NCBI GenBank assembly: GCA_022447545.1
Contig: JAKVBI010000003.1
Span: 139,280-194,793 of the forward strand
Direction: 5' to 3'
DNA from: Myxococcota bacterium
Lineage (GTDB): Bacteria > Myxococcota_A > UBA9160 > SMWR01
Length of the DNA: 55,514 nucleotides
The first letter of the stretch is position 1, and the number at the start of each line of letters is the position of its first letter. Below the pieces are notes generated by a model that had not been told where the DNA came from, made no database searches, and saw only the letters and a program-made list of their open reading frames with translations. Positions 34,444 to 43,132 of the stretch are shown one piece after another. A program made the position numbers and the translations under genes.

Positions 34444-35835
34444 ATGGCGCGGGTGTTGGTGGTGGATGATGAGCTCGGTGTGCGGGAATCACTGCGCATG
34501 CTTCTCGAAGGCGACCACGAGGTCACCGCGGTCGAGAGCGTCGACCGTGCCCTGCACGAGATTGAAACCCAACGGCCCGATCTCATCCTGCTCGACCTGG
34601 TGATGCCTGAGCGCGACGGCTTCGCTCTGCTCGAGGACCTCAGGGAACGCGAGCAGCCGCCGCCGGTCATGGTCGTCAGTGCGACTCGAAGCGTGAGAGC
34701 CGCGGTTCGCGCCATGCAGGCGGGTGCTGCCGACTACCTGATGAAGCCCTTCGACACCGATGAGCTTCGGATCAAGCTCGAGCGCTTGATCGAACGCGAA
34801 AACCTCGAGCGGGAGGTTCTGGCCCTTCGCGAGCAGGTCGCTCAACGCGAAGAGACCGCCTCGCTCAATGGTCTGATGGGCCACAGCCAGCTCATGCGAA
34901 ACGTCTTCCGGACCATCCGCAGAGTGGCGGACACGGATGCCACCGTCATGGTCTGTGGCGAGAGCGGGACCGGCAAGGAACTGGTGGCACGGGCCCTCCA
35001 CGCCCGCAGCGCCCGCAGGGACGGCCCGTTGGTCACCATCAACTGCGCGGCCATCCCCCACGAATTGATCGAGCGCGAGCTGTTTGGCCACGAGCGCGGT
35101 GCCTTCACCGGTGCCGTCGAGCGACTGGCGGGGCGTTTCGAGGTGGCCTCGGGTGGCACTTTGTTCCTGGATGAGATCGCCGAGATTCCACTCTCCGCCC
35201 AGGCGAAATTGCTGCGCGCCCTTCAGGAGCGTCAGATCGAACGCCTCGGGGGCAGCGAATCCCTGACCATCGACGTGCGAGTGATTGCAGCCACCAACCG
35301 CGACCTCGAGCGCGAGGTTTCCGAAGGGCGCTTCCGAGACGATCTCTACTACCGCCTGGATGTCATCCGTATCGACGTGCCGCCACTGCGGGACCGGGTC
35401 GAGGACATCCGCCCCCTGGCACTACAGCTGTTCGAATCCAGCCGATCCAGACTCGGACGCGGCCCAGCGGGGCTGTCGAAGGCTGCCCTTCGTATCCTGG
35501 AGCGCTACCCGTGGCCTGGAAACGTCCGAGAGTTGGTCAACGTCATCGAGCACTGTGTGACGCTGGCCGAGGGCGAACAGGTCGAGACCCACGACCTCCC
35601 GCCGCGAATTCTGGCCGAGAGCCAGGTGCTGGCCCTTCGAAACGACCTTCGAGCGGGTCGCACGGACTTCGACTCCGCCCTGGCGACCTTCGAGCGCCAA
35701 CTCCTACTGGACGCTCTGGAGCACAGCGCGTGGAACCAGACCCGCGCCGCCCGGCGGCTCGGTGTCACCCGACGTGCCCTCAAGCTCAAGATGGACCGTC
35801 TGGGACTGGCGAAACCCGGCCTGGCGGCCCTCTAG
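34444..35835 (+). CDS. NtrC-family sigma-54-dependent response regulator
   Basis: Complete activator of 463 residues: receiver (1-115; DDE 8-10, phospho-acceptor Asp51 in LILLDLVMPERDG, K101), AAA+ domain with Walker A GESGTGKE (172-179), the sigma-54 contact loop GAFTGA (219-224), Walker B GTLFLDEIAEI, YYRLDVIRIDVPPLRDR and YPWPGNVRELVNVIEHC, and a Fis-type HTH (WNQTRAARRLGVTRRALK). The ATG at 34444 gives MARVLVVDDE; a GTG at 34405 is in frame. Gene order with the degenerate kinase fusion upstream and a sigma-54 promoter downstream (36052-36067) suggests it drives the HD-GYP gene. Confidence 0.95.
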   Translation: MARVLVVDDELGVRESLRMLLEGDHEVTAVESVDRALHEIETQRPDLILLDLVMPERDGFALLEDLREREQPPPVMVVSATRSVRAAVRAMQAGAADYLMKPFDTDELRIKLERLIERENLEREVLALREQVAQREETASLNGLMGHSQLMRNVFRTIRRVADTDATVMVCGESGTGKELVARALHARSARRDGPLVTINCAAIPHELIERELFGHERGAFTGAVERLAGRFEVASGGTLFLDEIAEIPLSAQAKLLRALQERQIERLGGSESLTIDVRVIAATNRDLEREVSEGRFRDDLYYRLDVIRIDVPPLRDRVEDIRPLALQLFESSRSRLGRGPAGLSKAALRILERYPWPGNVRELVNVIEHCVTLAEGEQVETHDLPPRILAESQVLALRNDLRAGRTDFDSALATFERQLLLDALEHSAWNQTRAARRLGVTRRALKLKMDRLGLAKPGLAAL

Positions 35836-35942
35836 GGGGGATCCCCCCCGGCCATGGTTCGGGCCCCGGCGTTCGCATCGGAACGGTTGCAAAACCCGTT
35901 GAAGAAGCAGGCCCTTAGCAGCTTCTCGGTCAACTGGGTGTA

Positions 35943-35954
35943 CGTACGCGTACG
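35943..35954. repeat. 12-bp palindrome CGTACGCGTACG
   Basis: A perfect palindrome 100 bases upstream of the sigma-54 promoter, inside a longer alternating GTAC/GCGTAC tract (35938-35956). It could be a second activator site. A 14-bp G6-AT-C6 palindrome also follows the ntrC-type stop at 35835-35848. Confidence 0.4.
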
Positions 35955-36001
35955 CCTGGCCGCGAATGGAGCCTCCCCAGAGAGCGCCGGCTGAACGAAT
36001 T

Positions 36002-36016
36002 TGTGAAGCTTTCACA
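36002..36016. promoter_or_regulatory. Candidate upstream activator site (TGTGAA-N3-TTCACA)
   Basis: The inverted repeat TGTGAA/TTCACA with a three-base centre lies about 69 bases upstream of the transcription start predicted from the sigma-54 promoter, a normal distance for an NtrC-type enhancer. A further half-site, CGTGAAAA, occurs at about 36043-36050. Binding by the adjacent regulator is inference. Confidence 0.5.
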
Positions 36017-36051
36017 GTGCTTTAGCGGATTTTTCGCGTACTCGTGAAAAC

Positions 36052-36067
36052 CGGCACGGCACTTGCT
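36052..36067 (+). promoter_or_regulatory. Sigma-54 (-24/-12) promoter
   Basis: CGGCACGGCACTTGCT matches the sigma-54 consensus TGGCACG-N4-TTGCW at all but one key position, with GG (36053) and GC (36065) exactly ten bases apart. Transcription would start near 36078, just before the HD-GYP gene. The gene immediately upstream encodes a sigma-54 activator, which strengthens the call. Confidence 0.75.
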
Positions 36068-36085
36068 CTACAGGACCCCAAACGC

Positions 36086-37300
36086 ATGGGAGAACCGAGC
36101 ACCGTGACCGACCGACTGCGACCGCAAACCTCCATCCTGATCGTCGACGACGAGGCGGGGCCGCGCGAGAGCCTCCGAATGATTTTGGGGGATGCCCACC
36201 ACATCCACCTGGCCGCCAATGGCGCCGCCGCCCTGGACATCCTCGAGCGCGAGACCATCGACTTGGTGACCCTGGACCTCGACATGCCTGGAATGCGGGG
36301 CGAGGAGTTGATGGCGGTCCTTCACCGTGAATTCCCTCACGTCGAGGTCATCGTGATCACGGGCCGGGCCACCCTCCAGAGCGCCAAGAACGGGGTGAGG
36401 ATGGGCATCTCGGACTATTTAGAGAAGCCCTTCGATGTCGAGCGCGTACTGTCCTCGGTCGAGGGAGCGCTGGCCCGCGGGACCAGCCGTGCACGATTGG
36501 TGGATCTGCTGTCGGACCTGGGCGAGGTCTCCGAGGTGGGCCGGGACGCCCAGTACATCCTTGAGGACGTGGTGCAGCGGCGCCTGCACGACCAACGGAG
36601 ACGGCGTGAGGACGCGGACCCTTCCCTGCTCGTGGGCGGGCAGACACAGCCCAGTGTTCCGAATCTCCTCGAAGTCATCGCCGAATCAGTGGAAACCAAG
36701 AATGATTTCATGAGCGGGCACGCTCGGCGGGTCGCCTTCTACGGCAGCCTGATCGCCCAACGGCTCGAAGCCAGCGAAGAGGAGGTCGAACGAGTCCACG
36801 CAGCGGGCTTCCTGCACGACATTGGCAAGGTGGGGCTGCCCCGGGAGTTGCTGCTGCAGCGCGGACCACTCGACGACGCGCAACGCATCACCATGCAGCG
36901 CCACCCGGCCATCGGCGCCAAACTCGTGGAACCCTTTCGCCTGCCCGAGCCAATCGTGCGGGCGATCCTCCACCACCACGAGTGGTGGGATGGCCGCGGA
37001 TATCCAGTGGGCCTGGCCGGATCCGAGATCCCGCGCAGTGCCCGGATCGTCGCCATCGCCGACGCCTACGACGCCATGACTTCCGACCGGCCCTATCGCA
37101 ATGCCATGACACCCAGCGCGGCCAGCGCCGAATTGGCGCGCGGTGCCGGCAGCCAGTTCGATCCCGAATTGGTCGAGACCTTCCTCGGGGTCATCGCTAC
37201 GGGCGTGTGCGACATCGACCCGTTCCTGCTCAACAACGTCGTCAGTGACGCGGTTCAGTGGGCGGACGGCTATCGGTCCACGGCTCTCCAGGCCTCTTAG
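36086..37300 (+). CDS. HD-GYP domain response regulator
   Basis: Probable cyclic-di-GMP phosphodiesterase of 404 residues. The receiver domain opens SILIVDDEAGPRESLRMIL and has its Asp in LVTLDLDMPGMRGEEL and Lys in YLEKPFD. After a linker (about 130-195) the HD-GYP domain follows: SGHARRVAFYG, HDIGKVG, HHEWWDGRGYPVGLAGSEIP and RIVAIADAYDAMTSDRPYR, so the catalytic HD and GYP motifs are all present. ATG at 36086 is used here. A GTG at 36104 is in frame, has GGGAG upstream, and fits better with a predicted transcription start near 36078. It is driven by a likely sigma-54 promoter; tatB follows after 150 bases. Confidence 0.93.
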   Translation: MGEPSTVTDRLRPQTSILIVDDEAGPRESLRMILGDAHHIHLAANGAAALDILERETIDLVTLDLDMPGMRGEELMAVLHREFPHVEVIVITGRATLQSAKNGVRMGISDYLEKPFDVERVLSSVEGALARGTSRARLVDLLSDLGEVSEVGRDAQYILEDVVQRRLHDQRRRREDADPSLLVGGQTQPSVPNLLEVIAESVETKNDFMSGHARRVAFYGSLIAQRLEASEEEVERVHAAGFLHDIGKVGLPRELLLQRGPLDDAQRITMQRHPAIGAKLVEPFRLPEPIVRAILHHHEWWDGRGYPVGLAGSEIPRSARIVAIADAYDAMTSDRPYRNAMTPSAASAELARGAGSQFDPELVETFLGVIATGVCDIDPFLLNNVVSDAVQWADGYRSTALQAS

Positions 37301-37330
37301 GGCCCGGCGTGCGTGTTTTGGGGGGTGCCT

Positions 37331-37375
37331 GCGGGGGCGCGGTTGGCTGAGCCGCCCCCCGCGGGCAAAACCCGC
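37331..37375 (+). terminator. GC-rich hairpins after the HD-GYP gene
   Basis: GCGGGGGCGCGG (37331-37342) pairs with CCGCCCCCCGC (37352-37362) with one bulge; a second, overlapping GCGGG-CAAAA-CCCGC hairpin lies at 37361-37375. Neither has a T-tract, so a factor-dependent terminator or an attenuator before tatB is as likely as an intrinsic terminator. Confidence 0.35.
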
Positions 37376-37450
37376 CCCGACGACAGGAGTAGGGAACCTC
37401 GGAGGGCGTGGATAGCGGGGCGATATTCCGTGCCGTAGAGTCGGAGGGTC

Positions 37451-37816
37451 ATGTTCGGCATCGGAATGATGGAACTCGTGGTGATCTTCGCGATCGCGCT
37501 CCTCGTGCTCGGTCCCAAGCGTCTGCCCGCATTGGCTCGTTCCCTGGGCCGCACATTGGCCGAATTCCGCCGCGCCTCGACCGACCTGCGCCAGGAATTC
37601 ATGGATGTCGAAGAATCGGTGAAGATCATGCCCGACGACCCCCGTTCCAGCAGTTCCTCGGACCCGATGACCCAGGACCGGGAGGGGGAGGACCCCAAGC
37701 CCGATGCCAGTCCCACCGCCCCGAGTGAGCCGGCAACTGCGGGGCAGGACGTGGGAGGTGCCGACGACGAGACCCCACCTGCGGAGCGCTCGACGAGCGG
37801 TGGGTCCCGTGGATGA
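37451..37816 (+). CDS. tatB: Twin-arginine translocase subunit TatB
   Basis: Tat pathway subunit of 121 residues: one N-terminal membrane helix (MFGIGMMELVVIFAIALLVL), the hinge GPKRLP, an amphipathic helix (LARSLGRTLAEFRRASTDL) and an acidic, unstructured tail. Glu at position 8 and the long tail fit TatB better than TatA, but the TatA/B family cannot be split with certainty. tatC overlaps its 3' end by eight bases. No separate tatA is adjacent. Confidence 0.9.
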   Translation: MFGIGMMELVVIFAIALLVLGPKRLPALARSLGRTLAEFRRASTDLRQEFMDVEESVKIMPDDPRSSSSSDPMTQDREGEDPKPDASPTAPSEPATAGQDVGGADDETPPAERSTSGGSRG

Positions 37817-38540
37817 CACACGGCTCCCCCTCCAGGAGCACCTCGCAGAGCTGCGCGTCCGCCTGTTTCGGGTCCTGATCGCCTGTCTGCTGGGCGCCGC
37901 GGCAACCTGGAGCTTTCGCGAGGAGATCTTCGGCCTGCTCCTCCAGCCTGCGATCTCGGTGCTCGGCAACGAAGGTCGGCCCCTCCAGGCCATCGCTCCC
38001 ACCGAAATCTTCTTCACCTATCTCAAGTGCTCAGTGCTCGCGGGCTTCGTGCTCGCCCTGCCCGTGGTGTTCTGGCAGATCTGGGCTTTCGTCGCGCCTG
38101 GCCTCTACCCCAACGAAAAGAGTGCCATCCTGCCCTTCGTCATCACCTCGACCTTGCTGTTCGGGGCAGGCGCCTTCTTCGGCTACAAGATGGTGTTCCC
38201 GCTGATGTTCGAGTTCTTCTCGAGCTTCGACAGTGAGTTCGTGCAGTCGGCCTGGACCATGCGCGAGGTCTTTGCCATGACAACTCGACTCTTCCTCGCC
38301 TTCGGGGTGGCCTTCGAGCTGCCGGTTGCCGTGTTCTTCCTGTCGATGGTGGGAATCGTCGACGCCCCGACTCTGCTGCGCGGAACCCCCTACGCAATTC
38401 TGATGATGTTCCTGATCGCCGCGGTGCTGACCCCTCCGGACTGGGTGAGTCAGATCTTCCTGGCGCTGCCCATGGTGGTCCTCTACCTGGTCGGAGTGGG
38501 GGTGGCCTTCATCTTCGGTGGGAAACGCGACGCGGCGTGA
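37809..38540 (+). CDS. tatC: Twin-arginine translocase subunit TatC
   Basis: Polytopic core of the Tat translocon, which binds twin-arginine signal peptides. The 243-residue protein begins with the family hallmark LPLQEHLAELRVRLFRVLIA, has APTEIFFTYLKCSVLAG and VFWQIWAFVAPGLYPNEKS, and six hydrophobic segments. The GTG at 37809 (MDDTRLPLQEHL) overlaps tatB. The P450 gene converges on its 3' end 64 bases away with no obvious terminator between them. Confidence 0.96.
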   Translation: MDDTRLPLQEHLAELRVRLFRVLIACLLGAAATWSFREEIFGLLLQPAISVLGNEGRPLQAIAPTEIFFTYLKCSVLAGFVLALPVVFWQIWAFVAPGLYPNEKSAILPFVITSTLLFGAGAFFGYKMVFPLMFEFFSSFDSEFVQSAWTMREVFAMTTRLFLAFGVAFELPVAVFFLSMVGIVDAPTLLRGTPYAILMMFLIAAVLTPPDWVSQIFLALPMVVLYLVGVGVAFIFGGKRDAA

Positions 38541-38604
38541 GCCCGGGATCCGACCCACCCCCCCACTCGAAGCACGGACCCGAAGCCAAGTGAAGTTGGC
38601 AGCT

Positions 38605-39816
38605 TCAGGGCCGAAGGCTCAGGGGCACGGCGTCGTAGCCGTGAATTCCAGCCAGTCGGCAGCGCTCGACGCCCGACTCCAGCACGTAAGACGGACCCGC
38701 TTCGAGCAGCGCCTCGAGCATCAATCGGCTCTCGAGACGAGCCACGTGGAGCCCCAGGCACAGGTGGGTTCCACCCCCGAAAGCGAGTTGACGCGGGGGA
38801 CGGCGGGTAACGTCGAAGCACTCGGGATCATCGAATTCTCGCTCGTCACGGTTTGCGGAGGCGTAGAGGAGCAACACGCCCTGGCCTTCGCGCATCTCGA
38901 CACCATGGAGAATCCGAGGGCGGGCGACGGTGCGGCCCAGCATGTGGGTGGGCGCGTCGTAGCGCAGGGCCTCCTCCACGGCGGGGGCCAGCAGCGCAGG
39001 GTCTGCGACGACACGCGCCCTTTGCTCCGGAAATTCGTGAAGCCAGAAGACCAGACTCCCGAAGTGCTTGGGAACCGTCTCCACACCCCCCACCCACAGG
39101 CCCATCAGATTGGTCGCGACCGCCAGGTCATCGAGGGGGCCATCGGGGGTCTCCGCGTCGATCAATACCTGGACGAGGTCCTCCTGGGGACCGGGCTCGC
39201 GCCGGCGACGCGCCGACAGTTCCACGAAATAACCCACCAGGTCTCCGGCAGCGGCATCGCGAAAGGCGATGGACTCCTCATCGTCGGGAGGCCGGTGGTG
39301 GAAGTAGGGTTGGAAGCGGTGAACACACTGGGTCAGAGGGTCGGCGTCTTCCTCGGGCACCCCCAGGATCGCAGCGGTCACCCGCGCACCCACCCGACTT
39401 GCCACGTCCTGCACGGCGTCGAACGTTCCCCGTTTCACCAGAGGCTCCATCACGGTGGAAACGATCTGGCGCAAGCGCGGCTCGAGGGCGGCCACCCGGG
39501 AGGGCCTGAACCAGGGGCTCAAGACCCGCCGATACGCGGTGTGACGCGGTGGATCCATGCTCATGAACAAGGTGGTGTCCGCCGCCAGGGAGCGGGTCGC
39601 GAGATTTCCCACCGCACTTCCACGCTCGATGGTGAAGTCGTCGTTGTCCATGGAGATCGCCATCACATCTTCGAACCGCGAGACCGCCCAGCAATCGAAT
39701 TCCTCGATGTGGTAGACGGGGTGCTCGTCACGCAGCCACCGGTAGGTGGGGAACGGGTCGTCCAGCATCGATTCCCAGAACGGGTTGTAGGCCTTTGATT
39801 GGCTCGAACTCACCAT
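38605..39816 (-). CDS. Cytochrome P450
   Basis: Soluble bacterial-type P450 of 403 residues. Seen are FMSMDPPRHTAYRRVLSPWF (C-helix region), the I-helix LWVGGVETVP (G244, E246-T247), EEALRYDAP with ExxR (E282, R285), and the heme loop FGGGTHLCLGLHVARLE (thiolate Cys353). No fused reductase; ferredoxin and ferredoxin reductase must be encoded elsewhere. The ATG gives MVSSSQSKAYNPFWESML. It follows the nucleoside hydrolase gene by 41 bases in a run with malic enzyme and an IclR regulator. The substrate cannot be read from sequence. Confidence 0.95.
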   Translation of the reverse strand: MVSSSQSKAYNPFWESMLDDPFPTYRWLRDEHPVYHIEEFDCWAVSRFEDVMAISMDNDDFTIERGSAVGNLATRSLAADTTLFMSMDPPRHTAYRRVLSPWFRPSRVAALEPRLRQIVSTVMEPLVKRGTFDAVQDVASRVGARVTAAILGVPEEDADPLTQCVHRFQPYFHHRPPDDEESIAFRDAAAGDLVGYFVELSARRRREPGPQEDLVQVLIDAETPDGPLDDLAVATNLMGLWVGGVETVPKHFGSLVFWLHEFPEQRARVVADPALLAPAVEEALRYDAPTHMLGRTVARPRILHGVEMREGQGVLLLYASANRDEREFDDPECFDVTRRPPRQLAFGGGTHLCLGLHVARLESRLMLEALLEAGPSYVLESGVERCRLAGIHGYDAVPLSLRP

Positions 39817-39857
39817 GGCGTATCCCTCCGCGGATTGGGCGCCACCCGAAGTGACGA

Positions 39858-40805
39858 TCAGAGATTCCCCAGTACTTCGCCAATGGCAGCCGATGCCCGC
39901 GGTGCGTCGACCTGCATGGCCACTCGCAGAGTCGCACCCGTTGCCTGGTCGGCGGGAGCTTCCAGAGTCCGGAACACGCCGGCCTCGAGGGTCGGGACGA
40001 TGCGAAGCGATTCGAAGGTCAGCACCGACTCGTCCAACAGGGAAAAGACCGTCAGCGGGTCGTGCAAGAAAGCCTTGTTGTCGTCGTCCACGCGGCCCCC
40101 CATGGCGGTGAAGATCTGGCGCTGCACCGGACTCCACAGATCCACCTGGTGGGCCAGGGTGCGCGCGAGTTCGCCCCCTCCCCGCATGCGCTCGAGCGAC
40201 GCCCCGGTCAACCAGGTCTGTAGGGTCACATCGGCGGTCACCAGGGTGGTGGAAAAGCCAGCACCCAGTACAGCAACACTGGCCTCGGGATCGATGCAGA
40301 GGTTGTAGTCGATCCCGAAGGGTGCCACGAAATCGCCGATGAGCGCTTCGCGAATGTGCCCCCCCATGACCGTGATCCCGGCCACACGCCGGGGCAGTTC
40401 CGGATCGAGCGCCAGGGCACGGGCAAGGTTGGTCAGGGGACCGACGAGCACGATCTCGAGGCCCGCGATCTCCCTGGCGGCGCGGACAATCCGTTCAGGT
40501 GCAGGCTCGCTGACCACCGGAGCTCCGGGGCCATCCAGCAAACAGTCCTTTTCGTGGCCGAAGGCATTGAAGCCATGGCGGCGAAGAATCGGCGCCGCTT
40601 CTCCAGCGGCCACCTCGACATCCCGGCGACCCGCCATCCCCAGCAGCCCCGAGGCGATCCGGGCCGCCAGAGCGGGGTCACTCGCGACAGTGGTGACCCC
40701 CACCAGGTCGATGCGGTCGCGTGCCGCCAGAATCAGCCCCAGCGCCAAGGCATCGTCGACATCACTACCGATGTCGGTATCGAACAGGACGGGTCTGGGC
40801 ACCAT
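39858..40805 (-). CDS. Nucleoside hydrolase (IUNH family)
   Basis: Hydrolyses the N-glycosidic bond of ribonucleosides. The 315-residue protein has the Ca-binding motif LFDTDIGSDVDDALAL (D9, D11, D17-D18), VVGPLTNLARAL in the form LVGPLTNLARALAL, MGGHI and FGIDYNLCIDPEA in which DYNLCIDPEA corresponds to the usual E(F/Y)N..DPEA motif. Substrate preference (inosine/uridine versus others) is not readable. It lies between malic enzyme (53 bases upstream) and P450. Confidence 0.93.
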   Translation of the reverse strand: MVPRPVLFDTDIGSDVDDALALGLILAARDRIDLVGVTTVASDPALAARIASGLLGMAGRRDVEVAAGEAAPILRRHGFNAFGHEKDCLLDGPGAPVVSEPAPERIVRAAREIAGLEIVLVGPLTNLARALALDPELPRRVAGITVMGGHIREALIGDFVAPFGIDYNLCIDPEASVAVLGAGFSTTLVTADVTLQTWLTGASLERMRGGGELARTLAHQVDLWSPVQRQIFTAMGGRVDDDNKAFLHDPLTVFSLLDESVLTFESLRIVPTLEAGVFRTLEAPADQATGATLRVAMQVDAPRASAAIGEVLGNL

Positions 40806-40858
40806 GCGTGGGCGGTTCAGTCTCCGTGGGTGTGCGGCGGTGCCACGGGGAAGCGCCG

Positions 40859-42142
40859 CTATCCCTGTTCGAGCGCCCCGGTCATCTGCTCCAGGTGCTT
40901 TCCATAGGAGCGCAGATCGACCTTGCTCCGAGCCACTCCGCTCTCCATGGCGGCCTGGGCCACGGCAGAGGACACATAGACGAGGACCCGGGGATCAAAG
41001 GGCTTGGGGATGATGTAGTTCGGTCCGAAGTCGAAGACCTCCTCGGGGTAGGCATCGCGCACGATCTCGGGGATGGCCTCGCCCCGACGCGCGAGCTCTG
41101 CCAGAGCATGAGCAGCAGCGATCTTCATGGGCATGTTGATGACACTGGCCTGCACGTCCAGGGCACCGCGGAAGATGAATGGGAACCCCAGGACGTTGTT
41201 CACCTGGTTGGGATAGTCGGATCGCCCGGTGGCCATGATCGCATCGGGACGGACCTGCGCGACGGCCTCGGGCCGAATCTCCGGCTCGGGGTTGGCCATG
41301 GCGAAGATGATGGGGTTTTCGGCCATGGACTGGACCAGTTCCGGCGTTACGAGCCCTCCTTTGGAGAGCCCGATGAAGACATCGGCCCCCGCCATGGCAT
41401 CGGCCAGGGTGCGCGCATCGGTCTCGACAGAGAACTCCGCTTTGCGTGGGTTTACGCCTTCACGGCCATCGTAGACGACCCCCTGACTGTCGACCAACAG
41501 GATGTTCTCCCGCGACACGCCCATCTCGAGAAACAGGCGCGCGCAGCCAATGGCACCCGCTCCCGCTCCCGAGAAAACGATCTTCATGTCGTCGAGGCGC
41601 CGCCGTGTGAGCCAGGCGGCGTTGACCAGTGCGGCTGCGGAGATGATGGCCGTTCCGTGCTGATCATCGTGGAAAACCGGGATGTCCAGCGATTCCATCA
41701 GGCGCTCTTCGATTTCAAAGCACTCGGGGGCGCGAATATCCTCGAGGTTGATTCCACCGAAAGTCGGAGCCATCAGCTCCACCGCCCGGATCACCTCTTC
41801 CGGGTCCTCGGTGTCCAGCTCGATGTCGAACACGTCGACATCGGCAAAGCGTTTGAACAGGACCGCCTTGCCTTCCATCACGGGCTTGCCCGCACGGGGA
41901 CCGATGTTTCCCAGCCCCAAAACAGCAGTGCCATTGGTGACCACCGCCACCAGATTCGCCCGGGCCGTGTAGTCGAATACGCGGGCCGGATCTTTGGCGA
42001 TTTCCAGACACGGTTCCGCCACACCGGGCGTGTAGGCGAGGGACAGGTCCCTCTGAGTCACGGTGGGCTTGGTCGAGCCGATCTTGATCTTGCCAGGCCG
42101 GCCTTCTGAGTGATAGGCAAGCGCCTGCTCCCGAGTGATCAC
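40859..42142 (-). CDS. maeB: Malic enzyme (malate dehydrogenase, decarboxylating)
   Basis: Converts malate to pyruvate and CO2 with NAD(P)H formation. The 427-residue protein is the short bacterial form without the phosphotransacetylase-like domain of MaeB. Motifs are [43 protein letters not shown] and the dinucleotide site [19 protein letters not shown] versus NADP use is undecided. It is the first gene after iclR, separated by 186 bases containing a palindrome. Confidence 0.95.
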   Translation of the reverse strand: MITREQALAYHSEGRPGKIKIGSTKPTVTQRDLSLAYTPGVAEPCLEIAKDPARVFDYTARANLVAVVTNGTAVLGLGNIGPRAGKPVMEGKAVLFKRFADVDVFDIELDTEDPEEVIRAVELMAPTFGGINLEDIRAPECFEIEERLMESLDIPVFHDDQHGTAIISAAALVNAAWLTRRRLDDMKIVFSGAGAGAIGCARLFLEMGVSRENILLVDSQGVVYDGREGVNPRKAEFSVETDARTLADAMAGADVFIGLSKGGLVTPELVQSMAENPIIFAMANPEPEIRPEAVAQVRPDAIMATGRSDYPNQVNNVLGFPFIFRGALDVQASVINMPMKIAAAHALAELARRGEAIPEIVRDAYPEEVFDFGPNYIIPKPFDPRVLVYVSSAVAQAAMESGVARSKVDLRSYGKHLEQMTGALEQG

Positions 42143-42222
42143 ACGTCGTCCTTATCTGCCCCCGGAGAATCGGACTCGGGGCCGGGCAAGAATAACAGAT
42201 CACAGCGCCGTAAACAGAACAG

Positions 42223-42239
42223 GATTCCCAATTGGAATC
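42223..42239. promoter_or_regulatory. Candidate IclR-type operator upstream of malic enzyme
   Basis: GATTCC-CAATT-GGAATC is an exact inverted repeat with a five-base centre, located 81 bases upstream of the malic enzyme start and just downstream of the iclR gene. The TTCC/GGAA arms resemble sites described for E. coli IclR. Regulation by the neighbouring protein is inference. Confidence 0.45.
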
Positions 42240-42328
42240 AGAAGCTTACGGGGCAACGGCGTAGCGAAGGCCCATTTTGTAAACCGCCCCATCGGTGGCG
42301 GCCAGGTCTGTGGCGGGGCCAGAGGGCC

Positions 42329-43123
42329 TCAGATCGCGGCGCCCAGCTCCCTGGAGATGGAATCCGCAGCCGCCACGACCGCGGGGGCCACCTCCCGGAT
42401 CAAGTGATCCTCGCTCAGCCGGAACAAGGGCCCGGCTACCGAGAGCGCAGCCACCACACTGCCCTCGGGGCCAATCACCGGTGCAGCCGCTCCAGAGAGC
42501 CCCAGAGCGCTCTCCTCGATTTCCAGCGCAAAGCCCGCGACAGCTACGCCTCGGATGTGCTCGAAGAATTTGTGCGGATCGACGATGGTGGTGGGGGTGT
42601 GGGCCGCCAGACCCGCGCCGGCAACCACCGTGCGGTCGAACTCCTCGCGAACGGACTCGCTCGACCCCCCCAGCAGGACCTTTCCCGCAGCCGTGCTGTG
42701 AACCGGCAGACGCCGGCCCACCCAGGAACCCGTCGTAATGGCCTGACTCGACGCCATGCCATCGATGCACACGACTTCGAAGTCGCGCATCAACGTCAAG
42801 TGCGCCGACTCCCCGGTTTCCACGACCAAATTCTGAAGAATGGGGCGCGCGACCCGGTGCAGGGTGCGACTTCGCGCAAAGGCTCGGCCCAGCTCCAGAC
42901 TCCGGACCCCGAGTCGATAGCGATCACTGGGGGTGATCTGCTCCACATACCCTGCTTCCTCAAGGGTCGCCAGCAGGCGGAAGACGTTGTTCTTGTGCAA
43001 ACCCAGCCGATTCGAGAGTTCCGTGACCCCGTAGTCATCGGCCTCCCGAAACGCGTCCAATACGCGCAGTGCGTTGTCGACGGTTTGAATCGCGTATTCC
43101 GCCTTGGGTTTCTTGGCCGGCAT
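42329..43123 (-). CDS. IclR-family transcriptional regulator
   Basis: The 264-residue protein has an N-terminal winged HTH (AIQTVDNALRVLDAFREA, GVTELSNRLGLHKNNVFRLL, LEEAGYVEQ) and a C-terminal IclR effector domain (ETGESAHLTLMRDFEVVCID, LPVHSTAAGKVLLG, GFALEIEESALGLSGAAAPV). I use the ATG at 43123 because a G5 tract lies ten bases upstream; the ATG at 43132 is only one base from it. A promoter with an inverted repeat over the -10 box precedes the gene. It probably controls the malic enzyme-nucleoside hydrolase-P450 run. Confidence 0.94.
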   Translation of the reverse strand: MPAKKPKAEYAIQTVDNALRVLDAFREADDYGVTELSNRLGLHKNNVFRLLATLEEAGYVEQITPSDRYRLGVRSLELGRAFARSRTLHRVARPILQNLVVETGESAHLTLMRDFEVVCIDGMASSQAITTGSWVGRRLPVHSTAAGKVLLGGSSESVREEFDRTVVAGAGLAAHTPTTIVDPHKFFEHIRGVAVAGFALEIEESALGLSGAAAPVIGPEGSVVAALSVAGPLFRLSEDHLIREVAPAVVAAADSISRELGAAI

Positions 43124-43132
43124 TGAATTCAT

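Noticed and set aside
40721-42109. Plus-strand open frame of about 460 codons opposite malic enzyme
   Set aside because: Antisense shadow of a conserved enzyme; the His/Gly/Asp-rich product has no recognisable fold.
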